Shown piece after piece: positions 12,024-22,446 of a stretch of DNA of 64,000 nt. Source of the stretch: Yersinia kristensenii (lineage in GTDB: Bacteria; Pseudomonadota; Gammaproteobacteria; Enterobacterales; Enterobacteriaceae). Numbering within the stretch: position 1 is the stretch's first letter; each line of letters starts with the position of its first letter. The notes beneath the pieces are model-generated. The model was not told the DNA's origin. It searched no databases and worked only from the letters and a program-made list of their open reading frames with translations. The stretch is taken from positions 868,001 to 932,000 of the forward strand of contig NZ_UHIY01000001.1 in assembly GCF_900460525.1 (NCBI RefSeq), written 5' to 3'. The position numbers were made by a program, and so were the translations under genes.

Positions 12024-13538
12024 CTATTTTGCTAACTCAGGATTAACGTACTTCGGAATAACTGACAGCAAATCTGTGGCCAGTAAACCCCGGGTGCCTT
12101 GAACTTCAGCCAGTTTGTCTGCGGCAACGCCATGCACAACACAACCTGCACAGGCGGCATCATACAGCACCAGCTTTTGTGCTATCAAACTCCCAATAAT
12201 ACCGGACAGAATATCCCCCATACCGCCGGAGGCCATACCCGCATTACCGACATCAGCAATCGCCATCTCGCCCTGTTCACTGGCAATAAGAGTACCAGCC
12301 CCTTTCAAGACCACCACGCCACCATATTGTTTAACGATGTTACGGGCGGAAAGTAAGCGGTCACTCTCAATATCAGCGACGCGGCAACCAAGCAGGCGGG
12401 CAGCTTCACCAGGATGAGGGGTCAATACCCGATTCTGACGCTTCAGCGGATTTAATGCCAGCAAGTTGAGTGCATCAGCGTCCCATAATGCTGGTTTATC
12501 ACTTTGTTGCAATAAATTCAGAGCATTTCGACCCCAATCAGATTGTCCTAATCCCGGCCCGACCACCAATACATCAGCCCAATCCATACTTTGCGCCAGG
12601 GTTTCATCGGTTAACTCCTGCACCATCAGCTCTGGACGAGCAGCTAACATCGGGGCCACATGCTCAATGTGAGTGAGTACTCGCACTAGCCCAGCACCGC
12701 TACGCAGCGCAGCTTCTCCCGCCATGCGAATCGCGCCGCCCAACCCTTTATCGCCCCCCACCAGCAATAATCGCCCATGCTCACCTTTATGAGCGCAAGG
12801 GCGGCGCGGTTTCAGCCATTGCGGCAGATTACCGGCGGTCAGGCGCTCAATTTGTACGGGTTGAGTGGCGAGCCATGGTGCCAATCCTAAATCATTGCAG
12901 TGTAAATGCCCCACCCAATCACGGGCTTGTCCCGTGAGCAAACCGGGCTTTAGGGTGACAAAAGTCAGAGTGTGATCCGCGCGAATGACTGAGCCGAGAG
13001 CCGCGCCACTGTCGGCACTCAGCCCAGACGGAATATCCAGGGAGATTTTTGCGGCATGATGGCGGTTTGCCGTGTCAATCAGCGTAGCATAAACGCTTTG
13101 CGGCGCGGCTCGCAGACCAATACCGAGTAAGCCATCAATAATTAAATCGATATGTTGTGGCCATAAGATATTAGGTTGATTAATCACGCCGCCCGCGGCC
13201 AGCCATTGAGATTGCGCCTGATGAGCTTCTGCGGGCAAGGGCCGATTGCCCGGACAAGCAATCAGCGTCACATTCAGACCCGCTGCTAATGCCCTGCTGG
13301 CAACAATGTAGCCATCGCCACCGTTATTACCGTGGCCGCATAAAATTAACCAGTGGCGCGCGGCGGGGTATTGCTTTCGCGCCAGTTCAAATGCTGCATT
13401 TCCGGCTCTCACCATCAGGTCAAATAAGCTCAGGGAGAAGTGTGCCGCGGCGATCGCCTCATTCTGGCGCACCCAGTCCGCAGAAAAAACAGAGTGTGGT
13501 AAACTGACACTGATTTGTTTCTTACTATGGTCCGTCAT
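12024..13538 (-). CDS. nnr: Bifunctional NAD(P)H-hydrate epimerase / ADP-dependent dehydratase
   Basis: Repairs hydrated NADH and NADPH. The N-terminal YjeF_N epimerase half has [11 protein letters not shown] around residue 68 and [15 protein letters not shown]. The C-terminal half is a ribokinase-like ADP-dependent dehydratase with [22 protein letters not shown] and [14 protein letters not shown]. The 504-residue length is typical of the fusion. Its start codon lies in the same CATG as the start of queG on the other strand, so each gene's promoter lies inside the other gene. Confidence 0.97.
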   Translation of the reverse strand: MTDHSKKQISVSLPHSVFSADWVRQNEAIAAAHFSLSLFDLMVRAGNAAFELARKQYPAARHWLILCGHGNNGGDGYIVASRALAAGLNVTLIACPGNRPLPAEAHQAQSQWLAAGGVINQPNILWPQHIDLIIDGLLGIGLRAAPQSVYATLIDTANRHHAAKISLDIPSGLSADSGAALGSVIRADHTLTFVTLKPGLLTGQARDWVGHLHCNDLGLAPWLATQPVQIERLTAGNLPQWLKPRRPCAHKGEHGRLLLVGGDKGLGGAIRMAGEAALRSGAGLVRVLTHIEHVAPMLAARPELMVQELTDETLAQSMDWADVLVVGPGLGQSDWGRNALNLLQQSDKPALWDADALNLLALNPLKRQNRVLTPHPGEAARLLGCRVADIESDRLLSARNIVKQYGGVVVLKGAGTLIASEQGEMAIADVGNAGMASGGMGDILSGIIGSLIAQKLVLYDAACAGCVVHGVAADKLAEVQGTRGLLATDLLSVIPKYVNPELAK

Positions 13539-14691
13539 GGCACATCCCCTCGATCTGAATCAATTAGCCCAACATATCAAGCAATGGGGGCAATCGCTAG
13601 GTTTCCAGCAAGTCGGCATCTGCGATACAGATCTGTCAGCGGAAGAACCGCGCTTACAGGCTTGGCTTGATAAACAATATCATGGCGAAATGGCCTGGAT
13701 GGCCCGCCACGGTATGCTGCGCGCGCGCCCCCATGAATTATTACCCGGAACTTTGCGGGTAATTAGCGTGCGAATGAATTATCTGCCTGCCAAGGCCGCA
13801 TTTGCCAGCACATTAAAGAATGCAGAACTCGGTTATGTCAGCCGTTATGCATTAGGCCGCGACTATCATAAATTATTGCGCCAGCGCCTGAAAAAGCTGG
13901 GCGATATGATCCAGAGCTATTGCCTGGAACAGACCGGTGACGATATCAATTTCCGCCCGTTTGTCGATTCAGCCCCGATAATGGAGCGGTCACTGGCGGC
14001 TAAAGCAGGGATTGGCTGGGTTGGTAAGCACTCACTTATTTTAAATCGTGAGGCCGGATCCTGGTTCTTCTTGGGCGAGCTGCTCATTGACCTACCGCTG
14101 CCGATCGATAAACCCCAAGAAGAACAATGCGGGCGTTGTGTTGCTTGCATCACCACCTGCCCGACCGGGGCCATCGTCGCGCCCTATACTGTTGATGCGC
14201 GCCGCTGTATCTCCTATCTGACCATTGAGTTGGAGGGCGCAATACCGGAAGAGTTTCGCCCGTTAATGGGCAATCGTATTTATGGTTGTGATGATTGCCA
14301 GCTTATCTGCCCGTGGAACCGCTTTTCGCAATTAACTGACGAAGAAGATTTCAGCCCTCGTGTTGTGCTGCACACCCCACAGTTGCTGGATTTATTTAGC
14401 TGGAATGAAGAGAAGTTCTTACGGATAACCGAAGGCTCTGCCATCCGGCGAATTGGTCACCTGCGCTGGTTACGCAATATCTCAGTGGCATTGGGTAATG
14501 CGCCCTATCTCGATAATATCGTGTTGGCATTGGAAGCGCGCCGCGGCATAGATCCGATGTTAGATGAACATATTGAATGGGCCATCTCACAGCAATTGAA
14601 AAGACGGTCTACACTGATTGGGGATGTTCAATCGCCGCAGAAAAAACGGCTGGTGAGAGCGATTGAAAAAGGCCTGCCACGAGATGCCTGA
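13537..14691 (+). CDS. queG: Epoxyqueuosine reductase QueG
   Basis: The cobalamin- and Fe-S-dependent enzyme that reduces epoxyqueuosine to queuosine in tRNA. The 384-residue protein carries two ferredoxin-like 4Fe-4S motifs, CGRCVACITTCP with a downstream Cys, and CDDCQLICPWN. The N-terminal part has FVDSAPIMERSLAAKAGIGW, typical of the family. It starts inside the CATG shared with divergent nnr and is followed by a probable terminator and the tRNA-Gly cluster. Confidence 0.97.
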   Translation: MAHPLDLNQLAQHIKQWGQSLGFQQVGICDTDLSAEEPRLQAWLDKQYHGEMAWMARHGMLRARPHELLPGTLRVISVRMNYLPAKAAFASTLKNAELGYVSRYALGRDYHKLLRQRLKKLGDMIQSYCLEQTGDDINFRPFVDSAPIMERSLAAKAGIGWVGKHSLILNREAGSWFFLGELLIDLPLPIDKPQEEQCGRCVACITTCPTGAIVAPYTVDARRCISYLTIELEGAIPEEFRPLMGNRIYGCDDCQLICPWNRFSQLTDEEDFSPRVVLHTPQLLDLFSWNEEKFLRITEGSAIRRIGHLRWLRNISVALGNAPYLDNIVLALEARRGIDPMLDEHIEWAISQQLKRRSTLIGDVQSPQKKRLVRAIEKGLPRDA

Positions 14692-14702
14692 AGCCGCTTT
14701 TG

Positions 14703-14735
14703 CCTGATATCACATGATATTGAGCAGGGTTTTTT
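14703..14735 (+). terminator. Probable queG terminator
   Basis: An imperfect hairpin (CCTG and ATATCA pairing with TGATAT and CAGG) is followed directly by six T residues, eleven bases past the queG stop codon. Confidence 0.55.
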
Positions 14736-15033
14736 CAATTATTTTTAATATGAATGAACCCAGACTTTTCCTGTGCATAAAAATAAAAACACCTTGGCAA
14801 TCAAGTGCGAAAAAAAGCACAAGTGATCGGCATAACGTTTTTACATAAAAATATATGCAATAAAATCAAATTGTTATTAAATCAGGAATTTAAGTGGTTA
14901 AATAATGAACTGAATATAAAAACAGCAGAATCTGTGGATAACTCTGTTGAAGAAGTTAATACAATGTATGTGAAACGAGGTGCAGCGCACGATTGGGCTG
15001 TGGATAATTAAGACAAGATTGAATGAAACATTT
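14736..15033. other. queG to tRNA-Gly interval, no supported gene
   Basis: AT-rich non-coding sequence between queG and the tRNA-Gly genes. A GTG-started 68-codon frame at 14805-15011 has no recognisable domain and no clear ribosome-binding site, and I do not call it a gene. Part of this stretch probably forms the 3' end of the tRNA precursor transcribed from the other strand. Confidence 0.5.
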
Positions 15034-15109
<76 letters not shown>

Positions 15110-15172
15110 ATTGAGATGCCGTTAAAACAGCATTTGACTATCTGAAATGACCAGCGCAAAAAAATAAAAATT

Positions 15173-15248
<76 letters not shown>

Positions 15249-15352
15249 GTCGCTGTCATGCACTATAAAAGAAAAACAGCGCATCAACTTCTATACTTTT
15301 TATCTCTATACTGATTATTTCTTTATGACCAATCTCTTTTGATTCAAGAAAT

Positions 15353-15428
<76 letters not shown>

Positions 15429-15499
15429 TCTGTGTCATACTTTCCAGTACTGAATCTGTTTGCGCAAGCTCGCGAATTCTTCATCGGTACGGGGTGCGC

Positions 15500-15527
15500 A
15501 TTATACGAGAAATCCGTTTTGCCGCAA
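15500..15527 (-). promoter_or_regulatory. Promoter of the tRNA-Gly operon
   Basis: On the minus strand TTGCGG is separated by 16 bases from a perfect TATAAT. A GC-rich discriminator (GCGCACCCC) follows, the hallmark of stable-RNA promoters under stringent control. Confidence 0.8.
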
Positions 15528-15611
15528 GCCCCTGAAAGCAAAAAAATCATTTTTTGATTCAAGTGCCGATTAAAACAGCAATATGCTGTTTTTACCAGCG
15601 CCTGACACAGT

Positions 15612-15805
15612 ATATACCCAAAGTTATTGAAATTGCAGGCCGGGCTACTCGCAAGCCCCCCACAGGTTCAAGGCCGAAAGGTTCCCCAAAGTCATTGGAG
15701 TTGTAGGTAGGCAGCCAGCAAACGCGCCCCGATGAGCTTACATCAGTAAGTGATTCGGGTAAGTGCGCGCAGCTAACACCCCCACAGCTTCAAGGCCGAA
15801 AGGGA
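15612..15805. repeat. Composite ERIC-like Yersinia repeat
   Basis: The block fills the gap between the tRNA-Gly promoter and orn. It contains 'tacccaaagt...ttgcagg' twice and 'gcttcaaggccgaaagg'-type ends twice, so it looks like two related units in tandem. The second unit carries the ERIC core CAGTAAGTGATTCGGG. No reading frame is supported here. Confidence 0.65.
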
Positions 15806-16351
15806 CTAAGATTGAATAAAATGCTCGCGATAATAAGCAAGTTCAGCGACTGACTCGCGGATATCATCCAGTGCCTGATGAGTATTTTTCTTTTTAAAAC
15901 CAGCCAGAATCTCGGGTTTCCAGCGGCGGGCCAGTTCTTTTAAGGTGCTCACGTCCAGATAACGGTAATGGAAGTAGGCTTCAAGCTCTGGCATATAACG
16001 GAACAGGAAACGCCGGTCTTGGCCCACGCTGTTACCACAAATAGGGGAAACGCCTGCCGGAACCCACTGCTTTAGAAATTCAATAGTTTGCAATTCAGCA
16101 TCACTATCACTAAAGGGGCTGTCTTTAACTCGCTGAACCAACCCACTGCCGGTATGCGTGCGCACATTCCACTCATCCATTAGCCCAAGCTGCTCATCAG
16201 ACTGGTGGACGGCCAACACCGGGCCTTCTGCCAGGATATTCAGGTTAGCATCAGTAACCAGAGTAGCTATCTCAATGATCCGATCCCGCAGCGGATCAAG
16301 ACCGGTCATTTCCAGATCGATCCAGATTAGATTATTTTGATTTTCTGTCAT
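15806..16351 (-). CDS. orn: Oligoribonuclease
   Basis: A 3'-5' exoribonuclease that finishes RNA decay by degrading dinucleotides and other very short RNAs. The 181-residue DEDDh protein shows [11 protein letters not shown] (first Asp and Glu) near residue 10, [12 protein letters not shown] in the middle and the His-Asp segment [10 protein letters not shown] near the end. Length matches E. coli. It diverges from rsgA, the conserved arrangement. Confidence 0.97.
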   Translation of the reverse strand: MTENQNNLIWIDLEMTGLDPLRDRIIEIATLVTDANLNILAEGPVLAVHQSDEQLGLMDEWNVRTHTGSGLVQRVKDSPFSDSDAELQTIEFLKQWVPAGVSPICGNSVGQDRRFLFRYMPELEAYFHYRYLDVSTLKELARRWKPEILAGFKKKNTHQALDDIRESVAELAYYREHFIQS

Positions 16352-16469
16352 GATTTTTCCTACCTGTTAGCCGGTGAGACTACCGAACAAACGGTTAATT
16401 GATAAAATAATGTGTATCATAGCCCTTTTGGTCGCAACCAGCGATATATGCAGATTCAAGTGAGGCACA

Positions 16470-17522
16470 GTGAGTAAGAATAAACTGTCGAAAGGTCAGC
16501 AACGCCGTGTACAGGCTAACCATCAGCGCCGGCTACGCACTGATAGAAAACCTGAGTTAGATGACTCTCAGCTTGGCGATGCGCAAGAAGGTATCGTAAT
16601 CAGTCGTTTCGGTCAGCATGCCGATGTGGAAGCTGCCGATGGTGTTCAGCACCGTTGTAATATCCGTCGCACTATCAAGTCACTGGTGACGGGTGACCGT
16701 GTGGTCTGGCGTCCCGGCCTGCAAGCGCAGGAAGGTGTGCGCGTTAAAGGTATTGTCGAAGCCGTTCACGAGCGGACATCCGTTCTAACACGCCCTGATC
16801 TGTATGACGGTGTGAAGCCGATCGCCGCGAATATTAATCAGATCGTGATCGTTTCGGCGATCTTGCCCGAACTTTCGCTTAATATCATCGACCGCTATCT
16901 GGTGGCCTGTGAAACATTAGATGTCGAGCCGTTAATTGTACTGAATAAAATCGATTTACTGGACGCCGACGGCCGCAAATTCGTCGATGGCATGATGGAT
17001 ATCTATCGCCGGATTGGCTACAACGTATTGGAAGTTTCCAGCCAAACCCGTGAGGGGATGGAAGCTTTTGAACAGGCGCTGGCTGGGCGGATAAGTATTT
17101 TTGCCGGTCAGTCTGGGGTAGGTAAATCCAGCCTATTGAATGCCTTGTTACCACCAACAGATAATGAAATTCTGGTCAATACCGTGTCCGACAACTCAGG
17201 GCTGGGCCAGCACACCACTACCGCCGCTCGTTTATATCACTTCCAGCATGGTGGTGATGTGATTGATTCACCGGGAGTACGTGAGTTTGGCCTGTGGCAT
17301 CTGGCTCCGGAACAAATTACGCAAGGATTTGTCGAATTCCGTGATTATCTTGGTCATTGCAAGTTCCGCGATTGTAGCCACACCACCGATCCCGGCTGCG
17401 CACTGCGTGAAGCAGTAGAGCAAGGTAAAATTGCCGAGGAACGCTTTGATAATTATCATCGAATTCTGGAAAGTATGGAGCAGGCGAAGCCACGCAAGAC
17501 ATCAGATAGTGACGAGAAATGA
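16470..17522 (+). CDS. rsgA: RsgA, ribosome small-subunit biogenesis GTPase
   Basis: A circularly permuted GTPase that checks maturation of the 30S decoding centre and releases RbfA. The 350-residue protein starts at GTG. The OB fold is at about 36-110. The permuted GTPase follows with NKID (159-162), the P-loop GQSGVGKS (213-220) and [11 protein letters not shown]-terminal zinc module has CKFRDCSH and a later Cys. It diverges from orn and is followed by a tandem repeat and terminator before psd. Confidence 0.97.
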   Translation: MSKNKLSKGQQRRVQANHQRRLRTDRKPELDDSQLGDAQEGIVISRFGQHADVEAADGVQHRCNIRRTIKSLVTGDRVVWRPGLQAQEGVRVKGIVEAVHERTSVLTRPDLYDGVKPIAANINQIVIVSAILPELSLNIIDRYLVACETLDVEPLIVLNKIDLLDADGRKFVDGMMDIYRRIGYNVLEVSSQTREGMEAFEQALAGRISIFAGQSGVGKSSLLNALLPPTDNEILVNTVSDNSGLGQHTTTAARLYHFQHGGDVIDSPGVREFGLWHLAPEQITQGFVEFRDYLGHCKFRDCSHTTDPGCALREAVEQGKIAEERFDNYHRILESMEQAKPRKTSDSDEK

Positions 17523-17546
17523 TGTCTCCTGTCGGCCCCCAATTTC

Positions 17547-17591
17547 ATAGATAACCGTCAGTTTTATAGATAACCGTCAGTTTTATAGATG
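17547..17591. repeat. 19-bp tandem repeat, two and a third copies
   Basis: The unit ATAGATAACCGTCAGTTTT occurs twice without mismatch and then begins a third time as ATAGATG. It lies between the rsgA stop and its terminator. It appears non-coding and prone to length change by slippage. Confidence 0.9.
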
Positions 17592-17600
17592 AAAAGTCGT

Positions 17601-17636
17601 GGGCGCAGACCAATACTATGCGCCCCCAATTTTTAA
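17601..17636 (+). terminator. rsgA terminator
   Basis: GGGCGCA pairs with TGCGCCC around an 11-base loop and is followed within five bases by TTTTT, 80 bases past the rsgA stop. It is consistent with Rho-independent termination before psd. Confidence 0.7.
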
Positions 17637-17663
17637 GATTCATAGTCAATTCTAGAGGTCTAC

Positions 17664-18545
17664 GTGCTGGATAGTCTCAAAATCAGATTACAATATTTAC
17701 TTCCTAAGCTTGGTCTGACCCGTTTGGCGGGCTGGGGCGCAGATAAACAAGGTGGCTGGTTGACGCAACTGGTCATCAAGGCGTTTGCCCGCTATTACAA
17801 AGTTGATATGAAAGAAGCGCAAGCCCCTGAATTCTCTGCTTATCGTACATTTAACGAATTCTTTGTCCGCCCGCTACGCGCCGGTGCACGCCCGATTGTT
17901 GCTGAAGAAAATCTATTAGCTCAACCGGCTGATGGCGCTATCAGTCAGTTAGGCACCATTCATGATGGGCAAATCTTGCAGGCAAAAAGCCACAACTACA
18001 GCGTGGAAGCTTTGCTAGCAGGTAACTATATGCTGGCTGCTGAGTTCCAGAATGGGCAGTTTGTCACGACCTATCTGGCTCCGCGCGATTATCACCGGGT
18101 GCATATGCCATGTGATGGTGTATTGCGGGAAATGATTTATGTGCCGGGTGATTTATTCTCGGTCAATCCATTGACCGCAGCGAATGTTCCTAACCTGTTC
18201 GCCCGTAACGAGCGCGTCATTTGTATCTTTGACACCGCCTTTGGCCCAATGGCGCAAATTCTGGTGGGTGCCACTATCGTGGGCAGCATAGAAACCGTCT
18301 GGGCGGGCACTATTACCCCACCACGCGAAGGGGTTATTCGCCGCTGGACTTACCCACAGGCCGGGGCTGAAGGTGCTGTCGTGCTAGAGAAAGGGCAAGA
18401 AATGGGCCGCTTTAAATTGGGCTCGACGGTGATTAACTTGTTTGCTGAGGGCAAAGTTCATTTAGCGCCACAGTTAAACAGCGGCTCAGTGACCCGCATG
18501 GGTGAAGTATTAGCCGAAGCTATCCCCGCGACCCCGCCGTGCTAG
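17664..18545 (+). CDS. psd: Phosphatidylserine decarboxylase proenzyme
   Basis: An inner-membrane enzyme that converts phosphatidylserine to phosphatidylethanolamine. The 293-residue proenzyme starts at GTG. It carries the LGST self-cleavage motif with Ser254, which becomes the pyruvoyl group of the alpha chain. The conserved [13 protein letters not shown] segment is present at mid-length. mscM follows closely, as in E. coli, so the two probably share a transcript. Confidence 0.97.
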   Translation: MLDSLKIRLQYLLPKLGLTRLAGWGADKQGGWLTQLVIKAFARYYKVDMKEAQAPEFSAYRTFNEFFVRPLRAGARPIVAEENLLAQPADGAISQLGTIHDGQILQAKSHNYSVEALLAGNYMLAAEFQNGQFVTTYLAPRDYHRVHMPCDGVLREMIYVPGDLFSVNPLTAANVPNLFARNERVICIFDTAFGPMAQILVGATIVGSIETVWAGTITPPREGVIRRWTYPQAGAEGAVVLEKGQEMGRFKLGSTVINLFAEGKVHLAPQLNSGSVTRMGEVLAEAIPATPPC

Positions 18546-18584
18546 TTTTCGGCTAACAAGACATTGATGTTAAGGAACCCTTAC

Positions 18585-21500
18585 GTGCGCCTAATAATTT
18601 CATGGTTTTCTGCAATTTTACTGTCATTGGTAATGTTGTTGTCCCTGCCGCTTCATGCGGCAACTCAGCCAAATGAAGATCAGCTCAGACAAGAGCTGAA
18701 ACAGGCTGAAGCCAATAAAGGGATGGTAAATCAAGCAGAAATTGTTCAGGCGCTGCAAGGGGCCCTCAGTTGGTTAGCGGATGCGAAAGAGTCTGATATC
18801 CGCGCCCAGCAGTATCAAAAAGCGATTGATGACTTTCCTAAGCTCACCCGTGAGTTACGCCAACAATTGGCACAGGAAGGGGATAAACCTCTGCCGGTCC
18901 CTAACAATCTGTCCACGTCCGAACTGGAACAGCAAGTGCTGCAAGTCAGCAGCCAATTATTAGAGTTGAGCCGCCTGTCACAGCAGGAACAAGACCGCGC
19001 ACGGGAAATCAGTGAGTCACTGAATCAGCTACCGCAACAGCAATCAGAAGCCCGGCGCATTCTGACAGAAATCAGCACACGACTTCAGGCGCAAAGTAGC
19101 CCCGCGACCCCAGTAGCCCAAGCGCAGTTGGCCTTATTACAAGCTGAAGCCGTGGCCCGCAAAGCGAAAGCCAATGAGCTGGAACTTTCTCAACTCTCCG
19201 CCAATAATCGCCAAGAGCTTTCCCGGCTACGGGCCGAGTTATACAAAAAGCGTCAGGAGCGGGTCGATGCCCAACTCCAGAGCTTGCGTAACAACCTGAA
19301 TAGTCAGCGCCAACAAGCGGCAGAACAAGCGCTCGAGCGCACAGAATTACTGGCCGAACAAGGCGGTGATTTACCTGAATCGATTACCCAGCAGTTGCAA
19401 ATAAACCGCGATTTGTCTCAAGCGCTGAATCAGCAAGTACAGCGCATTGACCTTATTTCCTCGCAGCAACGCCAGGCTGTCACACAAACTCAGCAGGTTC
19501 GGCAGGCACTTAGCACTATCCGTGAGCAGGCGCAGTGGTTGGGTGTTTCAACCGCGTTAGGTGAAGCATTGCGAGCACAAGTCGCGAGGTTGCCAGATGT
19601 GCCCAAAAATCAGCAATTGGATCGCGATATGGCCCAGTTGCGGGTTCAGCGTCTGCAATATGAAGATATGCTGGAGAAGTTACAGCAGCAAAATACCCGG
19701 CTCATGCAAGACGACGGCACGCCATTGACCACGGAACAACAGCGGATTCTGGATGCCCAATTACGCACCCAACGCGAGTTATTGAACTCTCTGTTATCCG
19801 GTTATGACACTCAGATTCTTGAGCTGACCAAGCTGAAAGTGGCCAACAGCCAATTAGTGGACGCCTTAAGCGAAGTGCGCGAGGCCACCCATCGTTACCT
19901 GTTTTGGGTCGCGGATGTTAGCCCGATATCACTCTCTTACCCGCTTAACGTCGCCCATGATCTCACTCGCTTGCTGTCACTGGACACCCTTTCGCAGCTC
20001 AGCCAAGCCTTTGTCATGATGATGACTAGCCAAGAAACATTGCTGCCAATTATTGGCGCACTGCTGTTTGTCGGCTTCAGTATCAGTTCTCGGCGTCATT
20101 ATCATGCTTTCCTCGAGCGGGCCAGCAGCCGTGTTGGTAAGGTTACACAAGACCATTTCTCCCTGACATTACGCACCGTATTTTGGTCCATTCTGATGGC
20201 GCTGCCGTTGCCTGTCTTATGGGCAGCAGTCGGGTATGGTTTGCAAAATGCCTGGTCGTATCCGATGGCTATCGCCATTGGCAATGCCGTCACCGCGACC
20301 GTGCCGGTGCTGTGGGTGTTTATGATAAGCGCCTCATTTGCCCATCCCCATGGCCTGTTCATTACCCACTTCCGCTGGTCACCGACCCAAGTGGGGCGGG
20401 CAATGCGTTTCTATCGCATGTCAGTGTGGTTGATTATCCCATTGATGATGGCCCTGATTACCTTCGAGAATTATAACGACCGCGAATTCGCTGGCACACT
20501 GGGCCGGTTGTGCTTTATTTTGCTGTGTATTGCCTTAAGTTTGGTTACCAACAGCTTGAAACGGGCGGGTATCCCACTCTATCTGGATAAAAAAGGTTCT
20601 GGCGATAATATCGTTAACACCGCACTGTGGGGGCTGTTGCTGTCTGCCCCCTTGGTGGCAGCGTTTGCATCTGCACTGGGTTATCTCACCACATCACAGG
20701 CATTGTTAGCCCGTCTGGAGACCTCGGTCGCTATCTGGTTCTTCCTGTTGGTGGTTTATCATATTATCCGCCGCTGGATGCTGATTCAGCGCCGCCGTAT
20801 TGCCTTTGATCGCGCCAAACAGCGCCGTGCTGATATTCTGGCGCAACGTGCCCGTGGCGAAGACGATACCACGCCACACAATAACAGCACGGAAGGTTCC
20901 ATTGATGTTGAAGAACCGGTGATTGATCTGGATGTCATCAGTGCGCAGTCTCTGCGGCTGGTGCGATCCATTCTGACCATGATCGCGTTAGTTTCTGTGA
21001 TAGTGCTGTGGTCTGAGATTCACTCAGCTTTTGGTTTCCTGGAAAATATTCGCTTGTGGGATTCTTCATCGACAATAAATGGTATTGAATCAGTACAGGC
21101 GATCACCATGGGATCACTGCTGATCGCTATTCTGGTGATGATCGTCACAACCCAACTGGTGCGTAACTTCCCAGCGTTGCTGGAGTTGGCACTGTTACAA
21201 CACTTAGATCTGACACCTGGAACCGGTTATGCCATCTCCACGATTACCAAATATCTATTGATACTGATCGGAGGTTTGGTCGGTTTTTCTATGCTGGGGA
21301 TCGAATGGGCGAAATTCCAGTGGCTAGTTGCCGCACTGGGTTTGGGGTTAGGCTTTGGTTTGCAGGAGATTTTCGCCAACTTCGTCTCCGGCTTGATAAT
21401 CTTGTTTGAAAAACCGATCCGGATCGGCGATACCGTGACTATCCGTGACCTCACCGGTAGCGTCACCAAAATTAATACTCGCGCCACAACCATCTCAGAT

Positions 21501-21929
21501 TGGGATCGTAAAGAAATTATTGTGCCGAATAAGGCCTTTATTACTGAGCAATTTATTAACTGGTCGCTGTCAGATTCCATTACCCGTGTGGTCTTGACCG
21601 TACCGGCCCCAGCAGAAACCAGCAGCGAGGAAGTGACGGAAGTATTACTGACCGCCGCGCGCCGCTGCACCTTGGTCTTGGATAACCCACCACCGGAGGT
21701 CTATTTGGTCGATCTCCAGCAAGGGATCCAGATTTTCGAACTGCGTATTTATGCCGCCGAAATGGGCCATCGTATGCCACTGCGCCATGAAATTCATCAG
21801 TTGATTCTGGCCGGTTACCGCGAGCACGGCATCACCCTGCCATTCCCTCCATTCCAGGCCCGTCTGGAAACTTTGGGCCGTGGGCGCGTGGTGTCTTCGA
21901 ATCGCAACCGCACGCCGGGCAGTTTGTAA
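18585..21929 (+). CDS. mscM: MscM, miniconductance mechanosensitive channel
   Basis: A large MscS-superfamily channel of the inner membrane that opens on osmotic downshift. The GTG at 18585 is chosen because AAGGA lies eight bases upstream and because the product then aligns with the E. coli start, giving 1114 residues. A TTG/ATG pair at 18564/18567 is possible. A signal peptide ends at LHAA. A long periplasmic coiled-coil region rich in Gln and Glu follows (about 25-460), then about eleven membrane segments. The MscS pore and beta domain near the C-terminus has the GLGFGLQEIFANFVSG and PIRIGDTVTIRD signatures. Confidence 0.95.
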   Translation: MRLIISWFSAILLSLVMLLSLPLHAATQPNEDQLRQELKQAEANKGMVNQAEIVQALQGALSWLADAKESDIRAQQYQKAIDDFPKLTRELRQQLAQEGDKPLPVPNNLSTSELEQQVLQVSSQLLELSRLSQQEQDRAREISESLNQLPQQQSEARRILTEISTRLQAQSSPATPVAQAQLALLQAEAVARKAKANELELSQLSANNRQELSRLRAELYKKRQERVDAQLQSLRNNLNSQRQQAAEQALERTELLAEQGGDLPESITQQLQINRDLSQALNQQVQRIDLISSQQRQAVTQTQQVRQALSTIREQAQWLGVSTALGEALRAQVARLPDVPKNQQLDRDMAQLRVQRLQYEDMLEKLQQQNTRLMQDDGTPLTTEQQRILDAQLRTQRELLNSLLSGYDTQILELTKLKVANSQLVDALSEVREATHRYLFWVADVSPISLSYPLNVAHDLTRLLSLDTLSQLSQAFVMMMTSQETLLPIIGALLFVGFSISSRRHYHAFLERASSRVGKVTQDHFSLTLRTVFWSILMALPLPVLWAAVGYGLQNAWSYPMAIAIGNAVTATVPVLWVFMISASFAHPHGLFITHFRWSPTQVGRAMRFYRMSVWLIIPLMMALITFENYNDREFAGTLGRLCFILLCIALSLVTNSLKRAGIPLYLDKKGSGDNIVNTALWGLLLSAPLVAAFASALGYLTTSQALLARLETSVAIWFFLLVVYHIIRRWMLIQRRRIAFDRAKQRRADILAQRARGEDDTTPHNNSTEGSIDVEEPVIDLDVISAQSLRLVRSILTMIALVSVIVLWSEIHSAFGFLENIRLWDSSSTINGIESVQAITMGSLLIAILVMIVTTQLVRNFPALLELALLQHLDLTPGTGYAISTITKYLLILIGGLVGFSMLGIEWAKFQWLVAALGLGLGFGLQEIFANFVSGLIILFEKPIRIGDTVTIRDLTGSVTKINTRATTISDWDRKEIIVPNKAFITEQFINWSLSDSITRVVLTVPAPAETSSEEVTEVLLTAARRCTLVLDNPPPEVYLVDLQQGIQIFELRIYAAEMGHRMPLRHEIHQLILAGYREHGITLPFPPFQARLETLGRGRVVSSNRNRTPGSL

Positions 21930-22009
21930 GATCAATAAGGCTCTTTTCCTAATGAAAATAGCCTGTTGAAGTTACTTTATTTAGGGTGACATAATGCCCA
22001 AAGAAAATA

Positions 22010-22046
22010 GACAATGTCCAATCCAGAGCTGGAATTTGGCATTGTC
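22010..22046. repeat. Inverted repeat downstream of mscM
   Basis: GACAATG and CATTGTC are paired across a nested TCCAG/CTGGA stem. No T-run follows, so it is not an obvious terminator. It marks the left boundary of the accessory region. Confidence 0.5.
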
Positions 22047-22301
22047 CCCATTAGCCACTTATTTTGAGGGACGTCTTGATAAAGTGATAACGCTATAATG
22101 ATTTTAAGGTGGCATTCTCACTTTAACCGATCATATCAGGATAACGGATTACTCCCTCTTCCCGCCAAAAACGTCAGTGGGGTGACAACTGATAATGTGT
22201 TTTCAGTGTTGCGCCCGCCGTATAAGAATAAGGCTATAGCCCTTTATGTTCTTTTCAGTGACGGTTTCTTTCCCCAACATAACTTTTCTTATAAAAAGGC
22301 A

Positions 22302-22446
22302 TTATCTGGAACCGGGTATCCATATCTCGATAGCCGCCCCCACGCCCAACCTGGTATTCAACTCATCATCGGCCGGGTTATTCCCAGTCATATTTTCCGG
22401 TAGAGACAGGCGTGTAATACCGAAAAAATACTGGGCAACGCCAAAG
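22302..22446 (-). pseudogene. Possible MipA/OmpV-like outer-membrane protein remnant
   Basis: Read on the minus strand the stretch encodes an uninterrupted peptide starting near NFGVAQYFFGI and running through NNPADDELNTRLGVGA to a stop. The YFFGI segment followed by an Asn/Pro/Asp loop and a beta-strand-like LGVGA resembles the YYYGV region of MipA-family proteins as I remember them. No start codon or complete domain is present, and the reading frame is lost upstream. This is a tentative relic only; chance similarity is possible. Confidence 0.22.

Noticed and set aside
14805..15011. GTG-started 68-codon frame between queG and the tRNA-Gly genes
   Set aside because: No domain, signal, ribosome-binding site or recognisable homologue. 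It sits in a probable tRNA precursor trailer.
22098..22403. 101-codon plus-strand frame left of the fimbrial cluster
   Set aside because: Composition does not look like a protein gene, and the opposite strand offers a better (though weak) explanation as a relic.
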